Below are positions 34,426 to 42,570 of a stretch of 64,000 nt of DNA, piece by piece. The translations under genes and the position numbers were made by a program. The notes under the pieces are model-generated. The model was not told the DNA's origin, did no database searches, and saw nothing but the letters and a program-made list of their open reading frames with translations. The first letter of the stretch is position 1. Each line of letters opens with the position of its first letter. Location: the NCBI RefSeq assembly GCF_022267315.1, contig NZ_JAIKLE010000027.1, positions 28,208 to 92,207 on the forward strand. Direction: 5' to 3'. This DNA is from Maribellus maritimus. Lineage in GTDB: Bacteria; Bacteroidota; Bacteroidia; Bacteroidales; Prolixibacteraceae.

Positions 34426-35940
34426 TTACCTGCGTCCTGATCTTCCGCCGGAAGACGACCGCGACTGACTGCTTTTGCTTTTGGCAGAAACGCCTGAACT
34501 TCTGCTTCCGGAGTTACGACTGCTTCTGTTTGAAACGCTTGAATTTCTGCTTCCGGACGACACTTTTGACCGGGATACGCTTTTGGAGGCTGAAGACCTT
34601 GACGACACTTTGGGCTGTCTGTAAGAACTTCCGGAATTTGAAGACCTTGATGATACCTTTGGCTTAGTCGCCGACTTGTTTGAATAGCCAGATGAACGAT
34701 TGGGTTGTCTGTAACTCTGACGGGCAGATGCTGATCCCGACGTTCTGTTATTTCGTATTGTTGATGACTTTTGTTGTACTCCAGTTTTTTTATTTGCCGA
34801 AGTACGTGTACCGATCCTGTCTACCGAAGTGCTCCTAGTGCCTGACCTTTGAGTTACTGCACTTTTATTTCCCCGGGCAGTGTTTGTTGAAGAACTCCCG
34901 GAGCGTATTGTTGATGACTTTCGTGTATTTTCTACTCCCCTGCTGGCTTGGGATCTTGTCCGTGTCTGCGATGATACGCCTGAAACAGTTCTTCTTCCGG
35001 AATTTGAATTGTAGTTTGAAGTGTTTCTGGCAGACTTCAGATTGTTCGTTCTTCCGGAATTTGACTTGTTAACTCCCGTACTTCTTCTGGCTGCTGTCCT
35101 GTAAAGGTCGTCTCCTCTTTTCCTCAAATCAGGGCGGGAGTAAGTTGCTCTGTAGTTTCCTTGTTTGATTCTGACATTCACTTTAGGAGAATATGAGCGC
35201 ACCCGGCTGTAATAGAAATCGTGATAACGATGGTAACGATGATGATTCCAATAGCGATAGTGCGAGTGATAATAGTGGTTAAAATGGCTGTGATAGCCAT
35301 AGTACGTATGCCAGTAATAAGGGCGCCACGGATTCCAGTAGGAAGGATAATATCCCCACCTCCAAGCTGAATGCCAGCAAACGTAACCGGGACGAAAGAT
35401 AAACCGGATAATTGGCCAGGTTGCAACCTGGTAGGTAGTAACTGTAACCGGTGTTGGAGTTGTTACTACTACTGTACCTCCCATGTAACCCGGATTGGGC
35501 GTTTCCTGGCTATCGGCATAAATGGGTTCAACAATATAGTTAGGCCCATATAGTGCTTCGTCGCCAATAAGTTGGATCCTGGCTGTCCCATCTTCAAAAC
35601 GTTGAACTGTAAAAACAGCAATGTCTTGTGTTTCATTCCTGTTTAGTTGCGTTCTTAAAACGATGGTATGAAAATCTCCGTCAACATAATCCATCACAGA
35701 GATATAATCAACAAAATTATCTCCATTCAAATCGAGATTATTAATATGCGAATTTTGATCGTTCAGGCTTCTTTCAAAACCTTCAAGCGTTTCTGACTCC
35801 TGGAATAATTTCATTGTTGCATAGAGGTTCAGGTTGTCACCAGGTAAACCCAGATATTCATCCTGATAATTACTTGCTGTTGTATAACCCGCAAATGAGG
35901 TAAGGATTGCAAGAATAGATATGAAGATTAATTTTTTCAT
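34426..35940 (-). CDS. Exported protein with Tyr/His/Trp-rich middle and long Ser/Arg-rich tail
   Basis: A 504-residue exported protein of unknown function. The start at 35940 (MKKLIFISILAIL) is chosen because it gives a clean signal peptide ending near TTAS. Three parts follow: residues 25-150, an alpha/beta domain containing LDLNGDNFVDYISV and QRFEDGTARIQLIGDEALYG; 150-260, extremely Tyr/His/Trp/Arg-rich (clusters such as HYYHSHYRYWNHH); and 265-504, a low-complexity Ser/Arg/Asn/Lys tail with irregular SSRSS/SGSR units. The tail is basic and probably disordered, possibly binding polyanions or the cell surface. Several unrelated frames are open through this region because of composition; they are not genes. 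Transcription comes from the divergent region before the DUF1080 gene. Confidence 0.7.
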   Translation of the reverse strand: MKKLIFISILAILTSFAGYTTASNYQDEYLGLPGDNLNLYATMKLFQESETLEGFERSLNDQNSHINNLDLNGDNFVDYISVMDYVDGDFHTIVLRTQLNRNETQDIAVFTVQRFEDGTARIQLIGDEALYGPNYIVEPIYADSQETPNPGYMGGTVVVTTPTPVTVTTYQVATWPIIRFIFRPGYVCWHSAWRWGYYPSYWNPWRPYYWHTYYGYHSHFNHYYHSHYRYWNHHRYHRYHDFYYSRVRSYSPKVNVRIKQGNYRATYSRPDLRKRGDDLYRTAARRSTGVNKSNSGRTNNLKSARNTSNYNSNSGRRTVSGVSSQTRTRSQASRGVENTRKSSTIRSGSSSTNTARGNKSAVTQRSGTRSTSVDRIGTRTSANKKTGVQQKSSTIRNNRTSGSASARQSYRQPNRSSGYSNKSATKPKVSSRSSNSGSSYRQPKVSSRSSASKSVSRSKVSSGSRNSSVSNRSSRNSGSRSSGVSAKSKSSQSRSSSGGRSGRR

Positions 35941-36388
35941 GACTTTAGGTATTATAATGATACTGTTTCTGACATATTGAAATGCAAAACTCGTACCATT
36001 CATTCAGAAGCACACCAAGCACCTAATAATCAACCTATAAAAATAGATATTTGTTGATAGTTTCTAAATAGTTTAAAATTTAGATGTGATTTAAGTAATT
36101 GAAAAATGACTGTCTTGATACAATGCTAAATCACACGAAACTTTTACATATTAAGCTGCGTGAGCACAAGAAATGATTGTTGGCTTTAGTGACCTTATTT
36201 TTATACTTTTTTTGAAACAAAAATGCCTGAGAAGGCATGAAAAATACAAAAACAGCGTTAAATCACACAAGCGTGGATATTTAAAATTGATAAATTATAT
36301 GTGATGTTTTTAATCACATACAGTTTTTGAGTAGATTTGTATTTATTAAAAACAATATTGTCGTTTTACTAATAAAAATAGATATACT
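35941..36388. promoter_or_regulatory. Divergent promoter region with repeated TAAATCACA motifs
   Basis: About 450 bp between two divergent genes. TGTGATTTA (36085-36093), TAAATCACAC (36127-36136 and 36259-36268) and a perfect inverted repeat TATGTGAT (36298-36305)/ATCACATA (36313-36320) recur. A -7 element TAGATTTG lies at 36332-36339, 50 bp before the DUF1080 start and just after the palindrome, so the palindrome is placed like an operator. The TGTGA-N9-TCACA spacing is too wide for a classical CRP site. Confidence 0.5.
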
Positions 36389-37375
36389 ATGAACAAACTA
36401 AAAGCTTTCATTTTACTATTTGTATTTATTCTAGTTGGTTTTATTTCTGCGCAGGCGCAACGCGTTGAAAGTGACTCGCCATTAATTGGCAAGTGGGATC
36501 TTACCATAAATATGACTGAAGACCAGATAGAAAATCTCGGACTTTTCAGACACGGATTAATGGCTTCTGACGGTTTCCCGGGATGGCTCCGGGTAAAATT
36601 ATCTGGTTTCTCTACGCTTACCGGATACTATGTTGGGTATGAAGGCAGTGCAAGGCCAATCGCTGAAGTAATATATGATGAAAGCGAGGATAAATATCAT
36701 TTTACCATTCCTCCTCAATGGATGGATATCGACGATCTTTATTTTGAGTTTACTTTAAAAGACGACAAGCTCTCTGGTTATCAGATGCTTAATGGAAACA
36801 AATTAGAGTGGACTGGTGTACGGGCTCCGTCACTGGAAAGAAAAGAACCACCGATTTGGGGAAATCCCATCAATCTGATCACCGAAAACATGGACAGATG
36901 GATAATTCCGGCGAACAACAAATTTCAGATGATTGATGGTGTAATGGTAAACACCGAATCGGGCGGTAATCTGGTTTCCAACCAGAAATTTAATGATTTT
37001 AAACTCAGTGTTGAATTCAGGTATCCTGCAGGAAGCAACAGTGGAATCTATCTTCGTGGCCGTCATGAACTGCAGATTGAAGATTCAAAAGGAAGGACAG
37101 ATGAAGTAAGTATTGGTGGTATTTACGGTTTTATTGCACCATCGGTTTATGCTGCTAATAAACCGGGAGAATGGCAGACTTACGAAGTAACACTTGTTGG
37201 CCGCCATGTTACTGTTGTACTAAATGGAACAGAAGTTATTTCTAATCGCCCTATCCCCGGAATTACCGGTGGTTCTTTGGATAGCAAAGAAGGAGAACCC
37301 GGACCAATCATGATTCAGGGTGATCACGGCCCCGTGGAATTTCGCAAGTTTGTGATTACACCGGCAGTTAATTAG
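36389..37375 (+). CDS. DUF1080 (3-keto-disaccharide-hydrolase-like) exported protein
   Basis: A 328-residue exported protein (signal ends near SAQAQR). The N-terminal part (about 25-150) is a beta-rich domain beginning SPLIGKWDLTINMT. The C-terminal part (about 155-325) is a DUF1080 lectin-like/keto-glycoside hydrolase domain with KLSVEFRYPAGSNSGIYLRG (about 210-229), the GEWQTYEVTLVGRHVTVVLNG strand pair and a final GPIMIQGDHGPVEFRKF. DUF1080 enzymes act on 3-keto sugars or bind glycans. It has its own promoter (-7 at 36332) and terminator (37492). The nearby pectin cluster suggests sugar processing. Confidence 0.8.
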   Translation: MNKLKAFILLFVFILVGFISAQAQRVESDSPLIGKWDLTINMTEDQIENLGLFRHGLMASDGFPGWLRVKLSGFSTLTGYYVGYEGSARPIAEVIYDESEDKYHFTIPPQWMDIDDLYFEFTLKDDKLSGYQMLNGNKLEWTGVRAPSLERKEPPIWGNPINLITENMDRWIIPANNKFQMIDGVMVNTESGGNLVSNQKFNDFKLSVEFRYPAGSNSGIYLRGRHELQIEDSKGRTDEVSIGGIYGFIAPSVYAANKPGEWQTYEVTLVGRHVTVVLNGTEVISNRPIPGITGGSLDSKEGEPGPIMIQGDHGPVEFRKFVITPAVN

Positions 37376-37873
37376 TTGTCCTATAAATCTTAACGCGAAA
37401 AAACATAATATAAAGTTCGCTATATTTGGGACTGCAACTTCTGACAACAAGAGGTGCCAGCCCAAAAAGCCGAAAATCTTTCCAAAAAAGAAAAAACACT
37501 GAAAATCTGAGACATTAATGATTTTCAGTGTTTTTAGATAAACCATCAAAAACCTCACAGATGCCTTTTCTCTTTGCACCTTTTTGACCGGAAATCTCAC
37601 TAAATTCAGACTTCACCCTATAGGGGAGAATTCTTATACTAGTCTCAAAAACAGGATAAAAAGAATACAATAAATGTGCATAATATGAAAGTTACAAAGG
37701 AAAAACCGGCCAGCAAACAAAAGAAGCAACTTCAAACATTTCCGACGTTTCCCAATTTTACAGAACGAGCTTATCTCTAACGCAAATTATTTCATAAAAA
37801 AGATTCTCCTTTTTGGTCTCGCTTTCGTTGTGTCCCCAACTCTTTTTCTTCAATAGCCAATCTGAAAATGACA
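37376..37873. other. Intergenic region with terminator; no gene seen
   Basis: About 500 bp between two genes that converge on it. Apart from the strong hairpin at 37492-37535, nothing coding is evident. The 126-codon minus-strand frame at 37220-37600 runs through the hairpin and the DUF1080 end and is a shadow. Confidence 0.6.
37492..37535. terminator. Strong bidirectional terminator
   Basis: AAAAACACTGAAAATC (37492-37507) pairs perfectly with GATTTTCAGTGTTTTT (37520-37535): 16 bp, with a 12-nt loop. It can stop the DUF1080 transcript and the convergent DUF4625 transcript. Confidence 0.88.
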
Positions 37874-38362
37874 TTATCTCCTCAAAATTTTTATGCTCAG
37901 GCCTTTTTGTACAGACCATCCCTCTTTATCAACCAGGCTGATAAAAAAATGATAGTCGCCTTCATCAAATTCTCCATCGCTATCACTGTCGGGGATGGTT
38001 ATCTCTTCCGAAACTTCATAGGCATCTAATCCTTCAGGAATATCGTAATCATCAATAGAAACATATGCATTTACAGCTTCTTTTGCTTCATCCATGGTAC
38101 ATTCTGTTATTTCGGTGGTGTGTGAGTGATGATTAAAATTATTGTGAATATCTATATTATACGATCCCAGTTCAGCATTATCGGTAAAAAGCATTTTTAA
38201 TGTAAAGGTTTCGCCAAAATAAAGCGTATCACAATTAAGCGGAAAAGCTCCTGAAATTGTCAGATCGATTTCAGGTTTTTCATCATCAATGTCATCGTCA
38301 GAACATGTTGTAAAGACAAAAAGAACGATACTTAATCCCAACAATATTTTTAAAGTTTTCAT
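37874..38362 (-). CDS. DUF4625 lipoprotein (His/acid-rich), copy 2
   Basis: A 162-residue lipoprotein (signal LLGLSIVLFVFTTC, lipid Cys about residue 20, followed by SDDDIDDEKPEI). The mature part is an Ig-like beta domain of the DUF4625 type. It carries HNNFNHHSH (about 87-95), a metal-coordinating-looking histidine cluster, and DSDSDGEFDEGDYHFF near 130-145. It is the last gene of the Fur-family operon and a shorter relative of the gene at 38427. With the TonB receptor upstream, a surface metal-binding role (zinc is the best guess) is likely, by inference. Confidence 0.75.
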   Translation of the reverse strand: MKTLKILLGLSIVLFVFTTCSDDDIDDEKPEIDLTISGAFPLNCDTLYFGETFTLKMLFTDNAELGSYNIDIHNNFNHHSHTTEITECTMDEAKEAVNAYVSIDDYDIPEGLDAYEVSEEITIPDSDSDGEFDEGDYHFFISLVDKEGWSVQKGLSIKILRR

Positions 38363-38426
38363 AACAAAAAAAATTTAATCAAGCAGGATGAGCAGTTACA
38401 ACTCCCACCCTACCTGTTTCTTATTC

Positions 38427-39245
38427 TCAATAATTAACTGTTAACTGATAATGGTTTGAATAGGCCCAGTTTGCTTTAACGTCTTTACTTTTCACCAGGA
38501 TGTAATAATTCCCTGATTTCCATGCATTATCACCTTCAATAGCAGCTGGCGTCATGTTATTATCATTTTCCGCTCCCACTTCAATTGACGCTGAGAATTC
38601 TGTTTCATCCGGATCATCAAAATCGTGTGTGTGAAGCATCACAATTACAGAGGTATTATCTCCTGCAACGTCAGTGTCTGCAATATTATCTGATTCATAA
38701 ACCAAAGCAACTAATATACCGGCAAGCGAGATATTGTCAGTAATTGTACCGGAAATGGAAATTGTTTCTCCCGATGAAAAACTCATTCCGCTCTCAGGTG
38801 CTGATGAAATAATTATTTCAGGAGCTTCTTCATCTGTTAATTCTTCTATCTCAATTTCATCTTCCACTGTAGTCTGATAACCTTCTAAATCGGTCACAGT
38901 AACATGCACGTGGTAAGTTCCTGTTGGCGTTTCTGCAGGAATTTCAATATGCTTATGGAAAGTCATATTTTTTAATCCCGAAAATTCATCATATTCAACT
39001 TCAATTTCATCGCTACTGCCTTCTTCCTGATGAATTTCTACGGAAATCATATTAATTCCGGCAGCAGCTTCAATTTCTGCTTCTATATGTAAATCGGTCC
39101 CTGCATAGGCAACACGACTATCTCCTAGTCCCAGTTCTGATATCGTTATAACAGGTTTCAAAAAATCATCGTCCCCACAGGAAGCGAGGAGCAATAAACC
39201 TGATGCTATAAAGATTAGGATGAGCGTTCTGAATGTTGTTTTCAT
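38427..39245 (-). CDS. DUF4625 lipoprotein, copy 1
   Basis: A 272-residue lipoprotein. The start at 39245 gives the signal LILIFIASGLLLLASC; the 10 upstream residues of the longer frame are not needed. The mature protein has two Ig-like DUF4625 modules (about residues 30-130 and 135-270), the second with VMLHTHDFDDPDE, a His/Asp-rich loop. It is placed between the TonB receptor and the shorter DUF4625 lipoprotein and transcribed with them. The likely role is a surface or periplasmic ligand-binding partner of the receptor, in the same position that SusD-like lipoproteins take in other operons, although it is not SusD-like. Confidence 0.75.
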   Translation of the reverse strand: MKTTFRTLILIFIASGLLLLASCGDDDFLKPVITISELGLGDSRVAYAGTDLHIEAEIEAAAGINMISVEIHQEEGSSDEIEVEYDEFSGLKNMTFHKHIEIPAETPTGTYHVHVTVTDLEGYQTTVEDEIEIEELTDEEAPEIIISSAPESGMSFSSGETISISGTITDNISLAGILVALVYESDNIADTDVAGDNTSVIVMLHTHDFDDPDETEFSASIEVGAENDNNMTPAAIEGDNAWKSGNYYILVKSKDVKANWAYSNHYQLTVNY

Positions 39246-39284
39246 AATGCTATATTCTAAATAATTACTGTTCATTTTTAACTT

Positions 39285-41687
39285 CTAATTTTTATTGAAA
39301 GGAATATTAACGTTTAATACAAAATTTCGTCCTGCCTCCGGCACATTAATAAGCCGGTAATAACTTGTGTGATTAAAATATTTTCTGTTAAACAAGTTTT
39401 GAATTTGAAAAGCGAGAGATATTTTCTGCGTTCTGAGTCTGATATCTCCTCCCAATGAAAGATTAACCAGTTGATATCCGGCAGTATTTTCCTCGGGAGG
39501 AACAATTCTGTTTTGACGACCAACTAATTTGTAGTCAATTGAAAAATAGGGATTTCTAAACCAGCCCAAATTTTCCTTCAAATATTTGGCATTAAACAGC
39601 AACGATGCCGGTGGTGAAAATGGCAAAGTAAAACCTTTCTTTTCTCCCGAAATTTGCTTCGAATAAACATACTCTCCAATCATTCCAACCGTCAAAGGAT
39701 TGAACATGCGATAATGCGCATGAATTTCGCCTCCAAAACGCAATACTTCGCTTTGCGTGTAATAAAATACCTGATTCCCGTTCCCATACAAACGATCGTG
39801 TTCAGAGGTTGGATTCAGAAAAATATAATTCGGAAAATAATTCACAAAAGGACTTATTCCAATTGCAAAATTCCCGGAGTTGTATTCTCCGCCCAAATCC
39901 AGTTGATAGGAAACTTCTGCTGATAAATCAGGATCGCCAACTTCGTAACTAAAACGGTGGTAATTTACACCGTTAGCCGCCAGCTCTTTGGCAATAGGTA
40001 TTCGGAAGCTTCTACCGATGTTGGCTTTTAAAATTACTTTTTCCCAATTCTGATTAAAACCAACCGACCACGAAATATTGTTAAAGCTTCGTGCAATTTT
40101 CGGCGAGCGCTGCAAATAACTCCCGGTTGTATCGTCGGTAGCTACCGGGCTTGTAAACCAATCGGAATAGGCTTTTGTATTTATTGTTCCGTAATCGAAA
40201 CGCAAACCGGCCTGCAAAATACTGTTGGAAGACAAATAATACTTTCCATATAAAAATGTACCTGTTGCAAATTGAGTAAAAGCCGGAATTATAAATCCCC
40301 GTCCGCCAATATTGTTATTCTGAAATTCGTTAATTATGCCGGCCGTCAACGATAAATTCTCAACCGGCTCAAAAGAAACTTTCAGATTACCGGAATATAC
40401 GTCTTTATCAAACTCTCGTTCCAAATCGGGATTAAACGATATTGTATCAGGAAAATTTGCAGGCATGTAACCATGGCTCACATACTTACTCCATTCTTGT
40501 CTGAAATTATTCTGAAAACCAAGTTCCATCTCAACATTTAATTTGTTCCCGTGCCACTCACTCTGATTGGTAATTTTCAAATGATTTACTTCCTGATAAG
40601 GATACTGAATATCTCTATTGGAACGATCATGCAAAGCAGTATCTACATTTCGAGGTTCCAGTCCGTGTGCATTGGCAAAAAAGCCGTTTCTGCTATGTAA
40701 ATCACTAAAATAAAACCGCGTAGTAAACCGCTGTCCAATGGCTCCAAACGAAAAATGAAAATTCTGTTCATTACCGGCAGTATTTCGCAAATAGTTTTTG
40801 TAAAGTGCTGCTTTGTAAGAGTAGATATCTACACTGTCGGTTGGAACCCGGTAATCAGCAAAGTCGAGCAAAGTGACGCGTCCTGTATAATAGAATGCTT
40901 TCTTTCGGGCAAAAACATCAATTGATGTTCCCACCAAATTATTATTGTTTTTTCCGGTTAAATCAACCGAACCGCCATAAGAATTCTCGGCAGGCACACC
41001 AAGTTGTTTGATATCAATAACGCCTCCAATTGCATCTGATCCGTACATCAATGAAGCAGGACCTTTTACTACTTCTACTCGGTCGACGGCGTACTGATCG
41101 ATTTCCAAACCATGGTCTTCTCCCCATTGCTGGCCTTCGTGTTTTATTCCATTTTCGACAACAACAATGCGGTTAAAACCTAAACCCCGAATTAGCGGTT
41201 TCGACTGGCCCGAACCAATGTCAATTGTACTTACTCCGGGCAAACGCTCCAGCGATTTCATTAAACTCCCGGAAAGATTCATTTTTACAAAACGGTCGTT
41301 TATAACCTCAATATTTCGCGAGTCTTCCCTTTTTTGCTTCTGCGCGTAATTATCCTCTACCACAACCTCATGCAAGGTCATAACAGAAGGTTGCAATTTT
41401 ATATCGACATTTTGATTTGAACGTATTTTTAGTGTGTCTCTGAAAGTCTTATAACCAACAAAAGACACATTGATAAAATATGTTCCGGCCTCCAAATTGG
41501 AAAAATAAAAGCGACCATCAGCGTCTGTAACTGTCCCCTTATTTCCTGTTGATAAAACGACTGAAGCACCGGGTAAAACGTTATCGTCATTATCGGAAAC
41601 CGCTCCCGAAAAGATGTATAATTCCTGTGCATTTGTTGCCGCAATCAAAATAAACAGTGCAACAAACACCCCACAAAGTTTTCTCAT
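39285..41687 (-). CDS. TonB-dependent receptor with carboxypeptidase-regulatory domain
   Basis: An 800-residue outer-membrane transporter: a signal peptide (ends near TNAQE), an N-terminal carboxypeptidase-regulatory-like domain (about 28-100, with PGASVVL and GTVTDADGRF), a TonB plug (about 115-240, with GLGFNRIVVVENG and VEVVKGPASLMYGSDAIGG), and a 22-strand barrel ending in a C-terminal aromatic-rich strand. The receptor is the transport part of the Fur-family operon. Length and plug motifs fit siderophore/metal-type receptors better than glycan (SusC) receptors, which are usually over 950 residues. The neighbours (a Zur/Fur regulator and His-rich lipoproteins) point to metal, probably zinc, uptake. 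Confidence 0.85.
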   Translation of the reverse strand: MRKLCGVFVALFILIAATNAQELYIFSGAVSDNDDNVLPGASVVLSTGNKGTVTDADGRFYFSNLEAGTYFINVSFVGYKTFRDTLKIRSNQNVDIKLQPSVMTLHEVVVEDNYAQKQKREDSRNIEVINDRFVKMNLSGSLMKSLERLPGVSTIDIGSGQSKPLIRGLGFNRIVVVENGIKHEGQQWGEDHGLEIDQYAVDRVEVVKGPASLMYGSDAIGGVIDIKQLGVPAENSYGGSVDLTGKNNNNLVGTSIDVFARKKAFYYTGRVTLLDFADYRVPTDSVDIYSYKAALYKNYLRNTAGNEQNFHFSFGAIGQRFTTRFYFSDLHSRNGFFANAHGLEPRNVDTALHDRSNRDIQYPYQEVNHLKITNQSEWHGNKLNVEMELGFQNNFRQEWSKYVSHGYMPANFPDTISFNPDLEREFDKDVYSGNLKVSFEPVENLSLTAGIINEFQNNNIGGRGFIIPAFTQFATGTFLYGKYYLSSNSILQAGLRFDYGTINTKAYSDWFTSPVATDDTTGSYLQRSPKIARSFNNISWSVGFNQNWEKVILKANIGRSFRIPIAKELAANGVNYHRFSYEVGDPDLSAEVSYQLDLGGEYNSGNFAIGISPFVNYFPNYIFLNPTSEHDRLYGNGNQVFYYTQSEVLRFGGEIHAHYRMFNPLTVGMIGEYVYSKQISGEKKGFTLPFSPPASLLFNAKYLKENLGWFRNPYFSIDYKLVGRQNRIVPPEENTAGYQLVNLSLGGDIRLRTQKISLAFQIQNLFNRKYFNHTSYYRLINVPEAGRNFVLNVNIPFNKN

Positions 41688-41732
41688 AAAACCTGTTATT
41701 CAAATTTTTAATAAAAAAGACGGTGGAAAATA

Positions 41733-42071
41733 TCAGGCAAAAAATGGTGGAGCCCGGGGAGAAGCAGAAAGAATAGCTTCAAATGGAAATATGTCCTGTA
41801 ATTTTACAGGCCTTACATCTCTTTGAAAATATTCACAAAAAAGATGATTAAATTCTCCAGGAAGATCAACAAGCGTAAATTCAAAATCACAAACAAAGCA
41901 GTGTTCTTCTTTTTGAAAAACAAGATGCCCCGGTTCCTCAAAATTACAAATCCCATGAGAACAATCGTGTTCATATCCTCGATGTTCAACAATGTGAAAC
42001 GGCTGATAAACACTTGGCAAAAGAAACACCAGCAAAAAAGAGATGGCAATATGTTTTTCTCCTTTATACAA
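41733..42071 (-). CDS. Small His/Cys-rich exported protein
   Basis: A 112-residue protein with an N-terminal hydrophobic signal or anchor (ISFLLVFLLPSVYQPF). The rest is rich in His and Cys: VEHRGYEHDCSHGICNF (about 28-44) and EEHCFVCDFEF (about 55-65, a C-x2-C), followed by a C-terminal RAPPFFA. This resembles the small DUF2946-like metal-pathway proteins. The alternative reading frame at 41813-42049 is not preferred, because this one has a signal and metal-binding composition and fits tightly (3 bp) after the Fur-family gene. Metal binding or sensing is inferred. Confidence 0.65.
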   Translation of the reverse strand: MYKGEKHIAISFLLVFLLPSVYQPFHIVEHRGYEHDCSHGICNFEEPGHLVFQKEEHCFVCDFEFTLVDLPGEFNHLFCEYFQRDVRPVKLQDIFPFEAILSASPRAPPFFA

Positions 42072-42074
42072 CGC

Positions 42075-42482
42075 CTATTTTGTATTTTTACATGTACTAC
42101 AAACGCCTTTGATTATAATTTCAGTTTCACTAGCCTCAAACCCATTCGGGACAACAGGTTCATTAACAGGAATATCATCGAGACAAATCACGCTATCACA
42201 CTTTTTACAGTAAAAATGTGCATGTTTTTCTTTATACGTAACAGAATTATCAAGCGCATATTTTACCACTTGATTATCCACTACTATTTTATGAATAATC
42301 CTTTTTTCAAGAAGTGTTTTAAACGAACGGTAAAATGTAGTGCGATCGAACTTACTGCTCAGTTCCTCTCGTATTTCATTTTCTGATAGTGGGTGCCCAA
42401 GATCGAGCATTACAGATAAAATTCCTTCTCTGCATGCTGTTTTTTTCAAATTATGTTTATACAATACTTCCTGTGGATTCAT
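42075..42482 (-). CDS. Fur-family metalloregulator (probably Zur)
   Basis: A 135-residue regulator from the ATG at 42482 (MNPQEVLYKH). The longer frame to 42548 is rejected because it would run over the two operator boxes. It has an N-terminal winged helix (TACREGILSVMLDLGHPLSENEI, then FDRTTFYRSFKTL), a hinge, then the metal sites: HAHFYCKKCDSVICL (about residues 89-103) and a final CSTC structural Zn pair. This arrangement is that of Fur/Zur/PerR. Two identical 7-1-7 boxes lie directly upstream, so it probably represses its own operon. The target operon (TonB receptor plus His-rich proteins) favours Zur; Fur cannot be excluded. Confidence 0.85.
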   Translation of the reverse strand: MNPQEVLYKHNLKKTACREGILSVMLDLGHPLSENEIREELSSKFDRTTFYRSFKTLLEKRIIHKIVVDNQVVKYALDNSVTYKEKHAHFYCKKCDSVICLDDIPVNEPVVPNGFEASETEIIIKGVCSTCKNTK

Positions 42483-42494
42483 AAAAACACTAAA

Positions 42495-42509
42495 TGCAAC
42501 AATGATGCA
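42495..42509. promoter_or_regulatory. Fur/Zur-type 7-1-7 operator, proximal copy
   Basis: TGCAACAATGATGCA is a 15-bp inverted repeat of form TGCA-n-CA-n-TG-n-TGCA, the 7-1-7 shape of Fur-family boxes. It sits 13 bp upstream of the regulator's start codon. Confidence 0.75.
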
Positions 42510-42532
42510 AATATATGAAACTTCCACACAAA

Positions 42533-42547
42533 TGCAACAATGATGCA
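42533..42547. promoter_or_regulatory. Fur/Zur-type 7-1-7 operator, distal copy
   Basis: Identical to the proximal copy, with the same flanks (AA before, A after), 38 bp centre to centre. Such twin boxes are expected for cooperative repression of the metal-uptake operon. Confidence 0.75.
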
Positions 42548-42570
42548 ATTAAATATCAAAAATGAAAATC

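Noticed and set aside
34371..35553. Plus-strand and alternate-frame open reading frames over the Ser/Arg-rich gene
   Set aside because: They follow from the low-complexity codons of the minus-strand gene and have no signal, start context or family.
36298..36320. CRP-type site
   Set aside because: The spacing is TGTGA-N9-TCACA rather than N6, so it is listed only as a palindrome.
41813..42049. Alternate minus-strand frame in the small His/Cys-rich gene
   Set aside because: The 112-residue frame has a signal peptide and metal-binding residues and fits the operon spacing better.
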